Position numbers and translations under genes: made by a program. Below, piece after piece: positions 14,888 to 23,861 of a DNA stretch of 64,000 nt. The notes below the pieces were generated by a model that saw only the letters and a program-made list of their open reading frames with translations, did no database searches and had not been told where the DNA came from. The stretch lies in NCBI RefSeq assembly GCF_000429985.1, contig NZ_AUCX01000010.1, positions 1-64,000 of the forward strand. The letters are read 5' to 3'. Source of the stretch: Maridesulfovibrio bastinii DSM 16055. GTDB lineage: Bacteria > Desulfobacterota > Desulfovibrionia > Desulfovibrionales > Desulfovibrionaceae. Each line of letters opens with the position of its first letter. Positions within the stretch are counted from its first letter, which is position 1.

Positions 14888-17233
14888 ATGGCTGAGAATA
14901 AAATAGAAAATAAAATGGATTCGCCTTCCGCACTGTCTGAAAATATTTTTGAAAATATTTTCAAAAGAAATAGTACTGCCCTGGCAGTAACTGACAACTT
15001 CGGAAAAATTCTTTCAGTCAGCAACAAATTCAAAAAAATATTTCCTGATATTTCTGTCGGACACAATATTGCGGAAAAAATATCTGCAATAAGATTCAAC
15101 AAGCAGAGCTTGGAGCAAACATTTATAGCTGTTAATGGTAACAGTCCTGACACTATAACAAAACTGAAAACAGCTACAGATGAAATTGTATCGGTCAGAG
15201 TCGGCTATGCTGCCCCGCATGCTGTCCAAGAAGAGACAGAGTACCTGATTTTTTCTTTTCAGCCTCTGGACAACAGCCTGCATGATCTCCACAAAAAACT
15301 AAAACATACAAAGTCCATACTTGAAATAACTCAGCAGGCAGCTCTGGTTGGATATTGGGAGATAGACGCTGTCAGGAATGAAGTAACACTGTCAAAAGGA
15401 CTTTTCGATCTTACAGGACTCCCCGAAGATAAAAGAGTGACCTTACGCAACGCTCTTAAAATATTCGATTTTGAATCAAGGACCGCACTGATTAACTCTT
15501 TCCGGCTGGCCTTTGAGCATCAAAAATATTTTTTCAAGCTCGACATGAGTTTAAAACCCGTAAATGGACAGAAAAGATGGGGAACCATCAACTGTTATTC
15601 TGAAAAAACCAACTCACTTAAGACATCAATATACGGTACTTTTCAGGATATAACAGAAACCAAATCAAACGAACGCAGCCTTAAACATTCCTACCAGCTT
15701 CTTGATACTATTCTGAACAGTATTGATGCCAACATATTTGTTTTTGACCTTGAGACACACGATGTCCTTTTTTCCAATAAGCTGAAAGGACATAATTCTT
15801 ATACCCCGCACAAAAAAGAAAAATGCTGGAAAGCCATACACGGCAGAGACGGCCGCTGCCCGACCTGTCCTGAACCTGAGCTGCTGGATTCCAAGGGCAA
15901 TCCTTCGGGACTTTTTATAAGAGAATATACGGACAAAAAAACAGGGCGTACCTATCTTTGCCATGACCGGGCTGTAAAATGGATTTCAGATAAAATGGCC
16001 CATTTAATTGTGGCTCTTGATATTACTGACAGAAAAAAACTTGAAGAAGATATCAATATGGCCATGGCCGAATCAGAAGCTGCCAACCGTTCCAAAGGTG
16101 AATTTCTTGCCAATATGAGCCACGAAATAAGAACACCTTTAAACGGTATTTTTGGAATGCTTGAGCTTCTGAAAACAACCAGATTGAACAGTGAACAGGA
16201 AGAATACATTGCCACGGCGAATGAATCAGGTAAGAGCCTGCTCACTGTTATTAACGACATTCTCGATTTTTCCAAAATGGAAGCCGGGAAAATGAGTCTT
16301 ATAGAACATGAATTCAATCTGGAGCAGTGCATCAGCTCACTTCTTAAAAGTTTTACGATGCAGGTACGGAATAAAAAGATTCAGCTGGATTATGAATTTG
16401 ATAAAGAAACACCGATCTGTCTCATAGGTGATGAGTCCCGAATAAGGCAGATTCTATTCAACCTTGTCGGCAATGCTGTTAAATTCACCAGTGAAGGCCG
16501 GGTTCATGTAAAAATACATCATGAAATTATTCCGGATAGACCTGAAATATTCCGCTTTATCTTTGCTATTTCAGATACCGGAATAGGTATTGCGCCAGAT
16601 AAACAAAAAATAATTTTCCAATCATTTACCCAGATTGACGGTTCACATACTCGAAAATTTAAAGGGACAGGGCTTGGTCTTGCAATAGTTCAAAGACTTA
16701 CAGCTCTTCTTGGCGGCAATGTCTCTGTTGAAAGCGAAGAAGGGACAGGCTCAACATTCACCTTTTCCATCGTCTCAAAAGTACAGAGTGACCATTTCGC
16801 CTGCAGATCGCAAAATGAGGAAAAGCCTGAACTCCTACCGGACCTTGGCCAGCTTTCAGTGCTGCTGGTTGAGGATGAACGCATAAACAGTCTTTCAACT
16901 AAAAAGATACTCGAAAAACGAGGTCATAGCGTGACAACTGCGGAAAACGGGGCAATTGCTTTAGAGCTTCTTGAAAAATCAACATTTGACTGCATCCTTA
17001 TGGATGTACAGATGCCGGTCATGGATGGTCTTGAAGCGACACGAAGGATCAGGTCACTGCCGGAGTACAAAATGAGCAGCAACACCCCCATTATTGCCAT
17101 GACAGCCCATACCATGCGCGGTGACAAGGAAAAATTCTTGAAATCAGGTATGGACGGCTACGTTGCCAAGCCCATAGATTTTGAAAAACTGATCACCGAA
17201 ATTTCAATAAATCTGAAAAAAGACAAAGACTGA
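14888..17233 (+). CDS. Hybrid sensor histidine kinase with PAS domains and receiver
   Basis: 781 aa with no membrane segment. Order: N-terminal PAS-like region (about 20-125), a PAS domain (about 140-260), a second PAS (about 270-385) with a cysteine cluster Cys313, Cys324, Cys327 (CPTCP) and Cys358, HisKA with His412 (MSHEIRTPLNG), HATPase_c, and a C-terminal receiver with Asp706 (LMDVQMPVMDG). No HPt domain or response regulator is adjacent, so the partner is elsewhere. The cysteine cluster is like that of the kinase at 1614. The signal is unknown. The gene ends 4 bp before the convergent flavoprotein gene. Confidence 0.92.
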   Translation: MAENKIENKMDSPSALSENIFENIFKRNSTALAVTDNFGKILSVSNKFKKIFPDISVGHNIAEKISAIRFNKQSLEQTFIAVNGNSPDTITKLKTATDEIVSVRVGYAAPHAVQEETEYLIFSFQPLDNSLHDLHKKLKHTKSILEITQQAALVGYWEIDAVRNEVTLSKGLFDLTGLPEDKRVTLRNALKIFDFESRTALINSFRLAFEHQKYFFKLDMSLKPVNGQKRWGTINCYSEKTNSLKTSIYGTFQDITETKSNERSLKHSYQLLDTILNSIDANIFVFDLETHDVLFSNKLKGHNSYTPHKKEKCWKAIHGRDGRCPTCPEPELLDSKGNPSGLFIREYTDKKTGRTYLCHDRAVKWISDKMAHLIVALDITDRKKLEEDINMAMAESEAANRSKGEFLANMSHEIRTPLNGIFGMLELLKTTRLNSEQEEYIATANESGKSLLTVINDILDFSKMEAGKMSLIEHEFNLEQCISSLLKSFTMQVRNKKIQLDYEFDKETPICLIGDESRIRQILFNLVGNAVKFTSEGRVHVKIHHEIIPDRPEIFRFIFAISDTGIGIAPDKQKIIFQSFTQIDGSHTRKFKGTGLGLAIVQRLTALLGGNVSVESEEGTGSTFTFSIVSKVQSDHFACRSQNEEKPELLPDLGQLSVLLVEDERINSLSTKKILEKRGHSVTTAENGAIALELLEKSTFDCILMDVQMPVMDGLEATRRIRSLPEYKMSSNTPIIAMTAHTMRGDKEKFLKSGMDGYVAKPIDFEKLITEISINLKKDKD

Positions 17234-17237
17234 CAAA

Positions 17238-18422
17238 CTAGACAAAATTTGAGGCCGCAAAACCGGATGACCATGCCCATTGCAGATTGTAACCGCCCAG
17301 CCACCCGGTAACGTCAAGAACCTCACCAATAAAGTAGAGTCCGGGGACCAGCTTTGATTCCATTGTCTTTGATGACACCTGATCAGTATCAACCCCGCCA
17401 AGAGTAACCTCAGCTTTTGAAAATCCTTCACTGCCTTCAGGTTTCAGCTTCCAGTGATGAATCTGCTCACTGATTTCCTGCTCTTTCTTTATTCCTAGCC
17501 TGTTAACCTGTTCCATCTGGCAATCTGCAAATAAATTTTCAGCCAGCTTTTTGGGAATATAACGCCCAAGATAATTTTTAAGGGCAACTTTGAGCGAGCG
17601 GTCTTTTTCAAACAGCGAATTCAGGTCCACACCCGGCATTAAATCCACTTCCAGCTCATCACCCCTGTTCCAGTAATTTGAAATCTGTAAAACAGCCGGC
17701 CCGGAAATACCTTTATGGGTAAAAAGCATATCGGATTTAAAACTTCTAGCACCGCAGCTTATAATTACAGGCATGGAATTGCCACTAAGTTCTCGGCATA
17801 TCTTGCCGTTTCTTCCACCTATGCGCAGTGGGACAAGACCGGGACGCGTTTTAATAAGCCGGTGCCCGAATTGGCCGGCAATCTCATACCCCAGAGAACC
17901 GGCCCCGACCTGAGGATAGGCCGGTGACCCGAGAGCCACGACCAGCGACCGGCAGTGGTACTCAATATCTGAAAACACCACAGAGAATTTATTATCCTCA
18001 ATATGTTCCACATTCTGTATTTTACCGTTCATAAGAATTTCAGCCCCGGCCCGGCCGCTGCGCTCCAGTAAAAGCCCGGCAACTCTTCCGGCTCCGGCTA
18101 CAGTGAAAAGCTGTCCATCATCGCGCTCTTCATATTCTATTCCGGCAGATGAAACAAAATCTATAAAATCCCATTGCCCGTGTCGGGCCAGAGCAGACTT
18201 GCAGAAATGGGGATTTGAACAAATATAATTTTCATGGCTGACCTCTAAGTTGGTAAAGTTACATTTACCTCCCCCGGCAATGCGCACTTTCCGTGCGGCT
18301 TTCGGGCCATGATCAAGCACCAGTACACTGCGCCCTCTCAAGGCTGCATGCATTGCACAATATAATCCTGAAGCTCCGGCTCCCAGAATTATTACATCAT
18401 AAAAATTGTTACTGTTGTTCAT
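17238..18422 (-). CDS. HI0933/YhiN-family flavoprotein (NAD(P)/FAD-dependent oxidoreductase)
   Basis: 394 aa from ATG 18422; the frame is open to a GTG at 18515, but the conserved FAD-binding start (VIILGAGASGLYCA) is only a few residues after the chosen Met. The signature RIAGGGKCNFTN identifies the HI0933-like family (E. coli YhiN; related to BaiN). C-terminal GGYNLQWAWSSG closes the FAD fold. The biological substrate is not established for the bacterial members. Single gene, convergent with the hybrid kinase and divergent from ychF. Confidence 0.88.
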   Translation of the reverse strand: MNNSNNFYDVIILGAGASGLYCAMHAALRGRSVLVLDHGPKAARKVRIAGGGKCNFTNLEVSHENYICSNPHFCKSALARHGQWDFIDFVSSAGIEYEERDDGQLFTVAGAGRVAGLLLERSGRAGAEILMNGKIQNVEHIEDNKFSVVFSDIEYHCRSLVVALGSPAYPQVGAGSLGYEIAGQFGHRLIKTRPGLVPLRIGGRNGKICRELSGNSMPVIISCGARSFKSDMLFTHKGISGPAVLQISNYWNRGDELEVDLMPGVDLNSLFEKDRSLKVALKNYLGRYIPKKLAENLFADCQMEQVNRLGIKKEQEISEQIHHWKLKPEGSEGFSKAEVTLGGVDTDQVSSKTMESKLVPGLYFIGEVLDVTGWLGGYNLQWAWSSGFAASNFV

Positions 18423-18658
18423 CCGCGGTTTGTAAGCGTATGAGCCATTGTAGTAAAGCTTTTTGCTTAAGGTGCAAAACTGGAGTAATCTGGACTTGCC
18501 TGCCGGTGAAATCACAGTTATTGATCATCTCGCTGACAGTGGTTCGTTAAATTTTCCGGTATTTTTCTTTCAGGTTTATTCAGCAGCAGCAAAAAATCGT
18601 AAGAAATCCGGCACAGTCTCATAAATATAAAGATATAATTCCTTCAGGAGTTTCCAAT

Positions 18659-19759
18659 ATGTCTCTCAGTATAGGTATAGTGGGTCTGCCCAACGTGGGT
18701 AAATCCACCCTTTTCAATGCCCTGACCAAGGCCCAGAATGCAGAAAGCGCCAACTATGCCTTCTGCACAATTGAACCGAACAAAGCCGTTGTCCCGGTTC
18801 CTGACAAACGCATAGAAAAACTTGCCGAGCTGGTTAACCCTGAGAAAATTCAGCATGCTACCGTTGACTTTATCGATATAGCCGGACTCGTAGCCGGAGC
18901 AAGCAAGGGTGAAGGACTGGGTAACAAATTTCTCGGCAATATCCGTGAAACTCAAGCAATTCTTCATGTTGTCCGTTGTTTTGATAACGATGATGTCATC
19001 CATGTTGCCAACTCGGTTGACCCTCTGCGTGACATAGAAATTATTGAAACCGAACTGCTTCTGGCTGACGTTCAGTCACTGGACACCCGTATTGAAAGAA
19101 TGGGCAAACAGCTTAAGGGTGATAAAACCCTCGGCCCTAAACTTGAAATAGGTAAAAAGCTACTTGATCACCTCAACGAAGGTCATCCGGCCAACACATT
19201 TCCTGAAAAAGACCGTGATGAAGCCGTTGAACTTTTCAGGGAACTCCGTCTCATCACTGCAAAAAACATTATCTACTGCGCCAATGTTGATGAAAACGGT
19301 CTCGGTGAAGACAATGACTATGTGAAGCAGGTCAAAGCCCTCGCTGCTGAGCGCGGAGCTGAATTTGTTAAAATTTCAGCAAGAATGGAAGAAGACCTTA
19401 TCGGTCTTGAAGATGAAGAGTATCAGGAATTTCTGGAATCATACGGTGTTAGTGAATCAGGTCTGGATCAGATTATCCGTACCGGTTTTCATACACTCGG
19501 TCTCATGAGCTACTTTACTGCTGGAGTGAAAGAGGTTCGCGCCTGGACTATTCACAAAGGAGACAAAGCGCCACAGGCCGCCGGGGTTATCCATACCGAC
19601 TTTGAAAAAGGTTTTATCCGTGCAGAGATCGTCAGCTACGATAATTACGTGGAACATAAATCTGAAGCTGCCTGCCGCAGCGCCGGGGTTATGCGCTCCG
19701 AAGGCAAGGAATATGTTATGAATGACGGAGATGTCGTTCATTTCCTTTTTAATGTATAA
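18659..19759 (+). CDS. ychF: Redox-regulated ATPase/GTPase YchF (Obg family)
   Basis: 366 aa, typical YchF length. G1 motif GLPNVGKST (about 8-16), Obg-type G domain with DIAGLVAGASKGEGLGN, a helical insertion (about 130-200) and a C-terminal TGS domain (about 280-365). YchF (OLA1 in eukaryotes) prefers ATP and binds ribosomes. Ribosome binding site AGGAG precedes the ATG. Monocistronic, closed by a strong terminator. Gene symbol by family recognition. Confidence 0.95.
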   Translation: MSLSIGIVGLPNVGKSTLFNALTKAQNAESANYAFCTIEPNKAVVPVPDKRIEKLAELVNPEKIQHATVDFIDIAGLVAGASKGEGLGNKFLGNIRETQAILHVVRCFDNDDVIHVANSVDPLRDIEIIETELLLADVQSLDTRIERMGKQLKGDKTLGPKLEIGKKLLDHLNEGHPANTFPEKDRDEAVELFRELRLITAKNIIYCANVDENGLGEDNDYVKQVKALAAERGAEFVKISARMEEDLIGLEDEEYQEFLESYGVSESGLDQIIRTGFHTLGLMSYFTAGVKEVRAWTIHKGDKAPQAAGVIHTDFEKGFIRAEIVSYDNYVEHKSEAACRSAGVMRSEGKEYVMNDGDVVHFLFNV

Positions 19760-19793
19760 TCGGCACCTTTTTCAACACCATACACAATTTATG

Positions 19794-19830
19794 AGGCCGG
19801 AGTGGAATACGCTCCGGCCTTTTTATTTTC
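19794..19830 (+). terminator. Terminator after ychF
   Basis: AGGCCGGAG (19794-19802) pairs with CTCCGGCCT (19812-19820), followed by TTTTTATTTT. Confidence 0.93.
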
Positions 19831-19959
19831 ACACTCATAAGTTCAGTTGCATTTTTCTTTAATTATCCCCTTTACAGAGGTTCGCAAAAGAGACAAGTCT
19901 ATCTTACGGACCCCGGTCAGAATGCCGGAGTTACTTCTTATGTTCATGGAGTTTTTGTA

Positions 19960-20469
19960 ATGATTTACCTTGTAGGTGTTGATCCTGTATTTCAGTATGT
20001 CAATGAAGACAGCGAGGAGCATCCTGAAGAGCTGAGAGGATTGCTTATCAGCTTTTTGGGTGACAATGAAATCGACCTTATTGCCGAAGATTTCGATCAG
20101 GCTGATAAAGAAGATCTCGACTATACTGAGATAGTGGGTCAAACGGTTGCACTTGATCACAGCATTTCCCATCGTTTTATTTCACCTGATTCTTCGGAAT
20201 GTGAAGAATACGATATTCAGGACTATGCAGATTTACTGAAAATCAAACAAATGTCAGGCTGGACAGAGCGGGAATTTGAAGATGCTGTTACCGACAGTAA
20301 CGGCAGACGTGAAGAATTTCTTTTAGAAGCTCTGGAGCATGACTTGAATGAGGACAGCAGTGTTCTCATAATCTGCCAGAACATAAATGTTGAAGGACTG
20401 TGCGACCTTCTGGAAGATGAATCTTATGAATATGAAGTTATTGATGAAATGATGGCTGAAAGCCTCTAA
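19960..20469 (+). CDS. Acidic protein of unknown function
   Basis: 169 aa, not recognised. Very rich in Asp/Glu (for example EDSEEHPEE near the N-terminus), strongly negative overall. No signal peptide or membrane segment. It looks like a compact soluble protein, with an N-terminal MIYLVGVDP strand followed by helices. GGAG lies about 10 bp upstream of the ATG. It has its own terminator, and the gene upstream is housekeeping, so context gives no role. The acidic composition could mimic nucleic acid or serve protein binding, but this is speculation. Confidence 0.75.
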   Translation: MIYLVGVDPVFQYVNEDSEEHPEELRGLLISFLGDNEIDLIAEDFDQADKEDLDYTEIVGQTVALDHSISHRFISPDSSECEEYDIQDYADLLKIKQMSGWTEREFEDAVTDSNGRREEFLLEALEHDLNEDSSVLIICQNINVEGLCDLLEDESYEYEVIDEMMAESL

Positions 20470-20473
20470 ATAT

Positions 20474-20513
20474 AAAAGCCCGTCTGGTGGGAGATTCAGA
20501 CGGGCTTTTTTTA
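20474..20513. terminator. Bidirectional terminator between convergent genes
   Basis: AAAGCCCGTCTG (20475-20486) pairs with CAGACGGGCTTT (20497-20508), flanked by A-tract and T-tract, so it works for the plus-strand gene ending at 20469 and the minus-strand gene ending at 20562. Confidence 0.93.
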
Positions 20514-20561
20514 AGTGCAAGGATATGCAGGGGGTAGCTGCAAACCTCACCTAAAATTTTA

Positions 20562-22124
20562 TCAGGTCTTGCGTAATGACGACCTGCCCTCACTGACCAT
20601 ATGCTCCAGATTGAATTTTCTAATTCGATACCCGACCTGTCTTGCCGTCAGCCCAAGGTCTTTTGCCGCTTTATACTGAACCCATCCATTTCTTTCCAAT
20701 GCTGAGACAACTTCATTACGTTCAATCTCGCTTAGTGAAGAACCATTTTCCAGACGCCCGGCACCGTTACTTTGAATCTCCGATCCGAAACCGCCTGAAA
20801 GAAAAGGTGTCAAAAATTCAAGCGAGACTCCATCTTCTTCAGCCATCAGGGCCAGACGCTTAATCAGCTCTTCCATTTCCTGAACATTACCCGGCCAGTC
20901 ATAGCGCATAAGAGCTTCCAGAGCGGGAGGAGAAAAATGGATATTCCGTCCGGAGTGAATGGATATTTCCCGGATAAAATGGTTAAGCAGCCCGGTTATA
21001 TCGTCCCTGCGACTGCGTAACGGCACAATCTTGATAGGATAAACATTAAGCAGGTAATATAACTCCAGCCTGAATTTTCCGTCTTCAACCATTGCACCAA
21101 GATCAGCTGATGAAGTTGCGACTATTCTTATATCCGATGTTCTGAACTTTGTTTCACCACCGTTGCGGACAAAACTTCTGTCCTGTATGAACTGCTGAAG
21201 TCTCATCTGTATGTTAAGTGGCAGGGCTTCAACATTTTCAAGAAGCAGGGTTCCGCCATCTGCCTCTTCAAGTGCTCCGGAACTGGGATTGAAAGCTCCG
21301 GGGAATGCACCCTTTTCAAAACCGAATATTTCGTGCTCAAGATCCTGACCTAAAAACTCGGCACAATTAACAACCACAAAAGGGCCGCCGCTCCGGTCAG
21401 AATAATCGTGGACTGTCCTTGCGGTCAGTTTTTTGCCAACACCTCTTTCTCCGATGACCAGAACCGTAGCATTAGTAGTGGCAACTTTCTCAACCCTGCG
21501 TTGAACATCAACCATTACCGAACTTCTGCCAAGGAGATGTTCAAAACGGCCCTCACCAGTCAAACGATTGCGCAGGGCCAGATTTTCGCGCATCAGAAAA
21601 CTTCTTGATTCACCGGATCTGCATCCGAGGCTGACCGCAAGCTGAACCATCTCGGCATATTCTACCAGCACATCAACATCTTTTGATGTCGGAACTGAAT
21701 CATTAAAAATTCTATCTACCGCGATAATTCCGGCGTAGTGGCTTTCAACAAAGAAAGGAACTGCAAAAAAACGAATTTCATCGCGGGCCAAAGCAGCTCC
21801 ACCGCCATTCCAGAGAACCGCACCTGAACTTCTGCCGGTAAGACAGAAAGGACCGGGGGTCTGGAGAACGCGGCGAACCTCTTCCTCACCCATTTTACCC
21901 GTACCGAGAGAAAGTTCCTCAGGATTAAAGCCACTGAACACATTATAAGTTGAAATAATTGAGTCCAGATCATAAAGAGAAACAAATCCTTTGGAAGTCT
22001 CAAGCTCTCTGCGGAGAACTCCAAGCAACCCGGAAAGCGTTGACTCCAGCTCAAAGAGTCCGTCCAGCTCAATCATGGCCGCCTTCAATACGGAATATTT
22101 TTTCTCACACAGATCGTTTTGCAT
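20562..22124 (-). CDS. NifA-like GAF/AAA+/Fis regulator with degenerate catalytic motifs
   Basis: 520 aa. N-terminal GAF domain (about 15-170), AAA+ domain of the sigma-54 activator family (about 195-425) and a C-terminal helix-turn-helix resembling NifA (GWVQYKAAKDLGLTARQVGYRI). Several residues needed for sigma-54 activation are altered: the GAFTGA loop is GAFPGA (272-277), Walker B LFLDE is LLLEN (293-297), and sensor II GNVREL reads GNVQEM. Walker A GERGVGKK (225-232) still has the GK pair. It probably binds DNA but may not remodel sigma-54 holoenzyme, acting instead as a repressor or anti-activator; this is inference. Monocistronic; the DNA reads cleanly with no frameshift. Confidence 0.88.
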   Translation of the reverse strand: MQNDLCEKKYSVLKAAMIELDGLFELESTLSGLLGVLRRELETSKGFVSLYDLDSIISTYNVFSGFNPEELSLGTGKMGEEEVRRVLQTPGPFCLTGRSSGAVLWNGGGAALARDEIRFFAVPFFVESHYAGIIAVDRIFNDSVPTSKDVDVLVEYAEMVQLAVSLGCRSGESRSFLMRENLALRNRLTGEGRFEHLLGRSSVMVDVQRRVEKVATTNATVLVIGERGVGKKLTARTVHDYSDRSGGPFVVVNCAEFLGQDLEHEIFGFEKGAFPGAFNPSSGALEEADGGTLLLENVEALPLNIQMRLQQFIQDRSFVRNGGETKFRTSDIRIVATSSADLGAMVEDGKFRLELYYLLNVYPIKIVPLRSRRDDITGLLNHFIREISIHSGRNIHFSPPALEALMRYDWPGNVQEMEELIKRLALMAEEDGVSLEFLTPFLSGGFGSEIQSNGAGRLENGSSLSEIERNEVVSALERNGWVQYKAAKDLGLTARQVGYRIRKFNLEHMVSEGRSSLRKT

Positions 22125-22650
22125 GCTTCATCATTAGCAATGAACATGCCACTGTACGTCTTTTAGATTTTTATTTAATAAATTAAAACAGTTATTAGGA
22201 AGACAAAAATATTCTTACATTAACTATTTTAACAATTTTGTATCACTTCAAAAGTGTTGCATTGTATTTTATGTCTTCTTTTACATTATTGTAATTTCTA
22301 TACAAAAAATAATTCTTTTTGAGCGCACTAAATAAATAGCAAACAAAACTAACCAGTTAAGTTATAAATTATCAGCTATCATACCCAAAAATATGCTTAA
22401 CTCCCAAAATCAGCATGACTCTTTACTTCATTGTGATTCAGAAGAGTTCAATCAATCTACAAATATGACAAATAAGACACTTAAAACAATCTATTCCGAT
22501 ATAGTAACATTAATACAAAACAGTAAGTTATCATAAAAATATTCAGAAATCAGAATCCACGGGACAGAATTGTACTGCCAGCATGTCAGCCATACAGGTT
22601 TACACGATCACAGCGGAAATGTATGTTTCAATTTTCCATAGGAGACTGTC
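22125..22650. other. AT-rich intergenic region, no gene seen
   Basis: 526 bp between the divergent genes at 22124 and 22651. Very AT-rich. It contains a short palindrome CACTT-CAA-AAGTG near 22245 but no ORF with a ribosome binding site and no structured RNA that I recognise. It presumably carries the promoters of both flanking genes. Confidence 0.6.
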
Positions 22651-23787
22651 ATGAGTAGAGTCCTTTTCCGGGTAGCTGTGGCACTTTGCATATTCTTCCT
22701 TTTTGTTTTCAGCATCTTCATGTTCAACCAGTTTACCGGGCTTGCCGATCTTGCCGGTAATTTTTATCCGCAAAGCCGTAACTTTGTTTTATACGGGCTG
22801 AGCGGGCTATACCTGTTATTCTGTGTAACCCCGGTAGTAATTTTTTTCATCCGCCCTGCCCCGCTGAGGCTTCCCGAAAATCATACTCCGGCAGAACAGC
22901 GTGCATTTTATAAGAAATTAAAAAAGAGGCTCCGCCGAAATAAAATTTTAAAAGCTGAAAAAATCAAAATACGCAACGCTGACGATATGGAAGCAGCTTT
23001 CGCTCTGCTTGATGAAAAAGCTTCCAGAAAAACCCGCAAAACAGCCTCAAAAATTTTTATAACCACTGCCCTGTCGCAAAACGGCAAACTTGATTCCATA
23101 ATTGTTTTCGCAATTCTTGGTAAACTGGTCTGGGATATTTCAAAAATATACAATCAGCGCAGCAGTGCTTCCGACATGATAGCTTTATACAGCAATGTAG
23201 CCGCCACGACCTTTTTTGCCGGGGCAATAGAAGAAATGGATATTCAGGCCCAGATAGATTCAATTATGTCTCCGGTTCTGGCAAGCTCGGCTCTCGGTAT
23301 GATTCCCGGAGCAAGTGGAATAACATCCATAATCACAAGCTCTCTGCTTGATGGTTCGGCGAACGCTTTTCTGGCCCTCAGAATAGGCATTATGACCAGA
23401 GACTACTTCAATTATGAAATAAAGCAGAGGGATGCGGCATACCGCAGAAAAGTAATGGCTGAGGCAGGAAAAAATCTGCTGGGCATTGCGGTTGAAGCAA
23501 CCAGAAAAATTACCGGAGGTTACCTCAAGACAGTGACGAAAACTGCCGGACATACAGCATCAAGTGCGGCAAAATCTGTTTTTCATTCAGGAGCGCAGGC
23601 GGTGAAGTTTTCCGCTGAACACGCTGAACGATTTACCAGATACGCCAAAAGAGGACATTCCTGTTCAGAACCGGCCGGGACTGAACCGCCATGTTCTGAA
23701 CTTAAAGATCAAAGTGAACCTCGCACCAAAAAATTTCTGGAGAAGGTCACTGTTGTAGGCTGGAGAGAAAGATTTTTCAAAAAATAA
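22651..23787 (+). CDS. DUF697/YcjF-like membrane protein
   Basis: 378 aa. Two N-terminal membrane segments (about 7-29 and 44-67), a basic helical region (about 85-145), then a DUF697-type domain (about 145-265) with the pattern YSNVAATTFFAGAIEE and SLLDGSANAFLALRIGI, like the end of YcjF. The C-terminal 80 residues are basic and low in complexity. Members of this family sit in the inner membrane, often near stress genes, and their function is not known. Single gene preceded by GGAGAC. Confidence 0.75.
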   Translation: MSRVLFRVAVALCIFFLFVFSIFMFNQFTGLADLAGNFYPQSRNFVLYGLSGLYLLFCVTPVVIFFIRPAPLRLPENHTPAEQRAFYKKLKKRLRRNKILKAEKIKIRNADDMEAAFALLDEKASRKTRKTASKIFITTALSQNGKLDSIIVFAILGKLVWDISKIYNQRSSASDMIALYSNVAATTFFAGAIEEMDIQAQIDSIMSPVLASSALGMIPGASGITSIITSSLLDGSANAFLALRIGIMTRDYFNYEIKQRDAAYRRKVMAEAGKNLLGIAVEATRKITGGYLKTVTKTAGHTASSAAKSVFHSGAQAVKFSAEHAERFTRYAKRGHSCSEPAGTEPPCSELKDQSEPRTKKFLEKVTVVGWRERFFKK

Positions 23788-23861
23788 TTAAAATTAGCCA
23801 CTTCAATTCCAGAAACGAACGGCATCAAGACCGCTAAAAAGTCTCTGCCATAAGAAATCGG

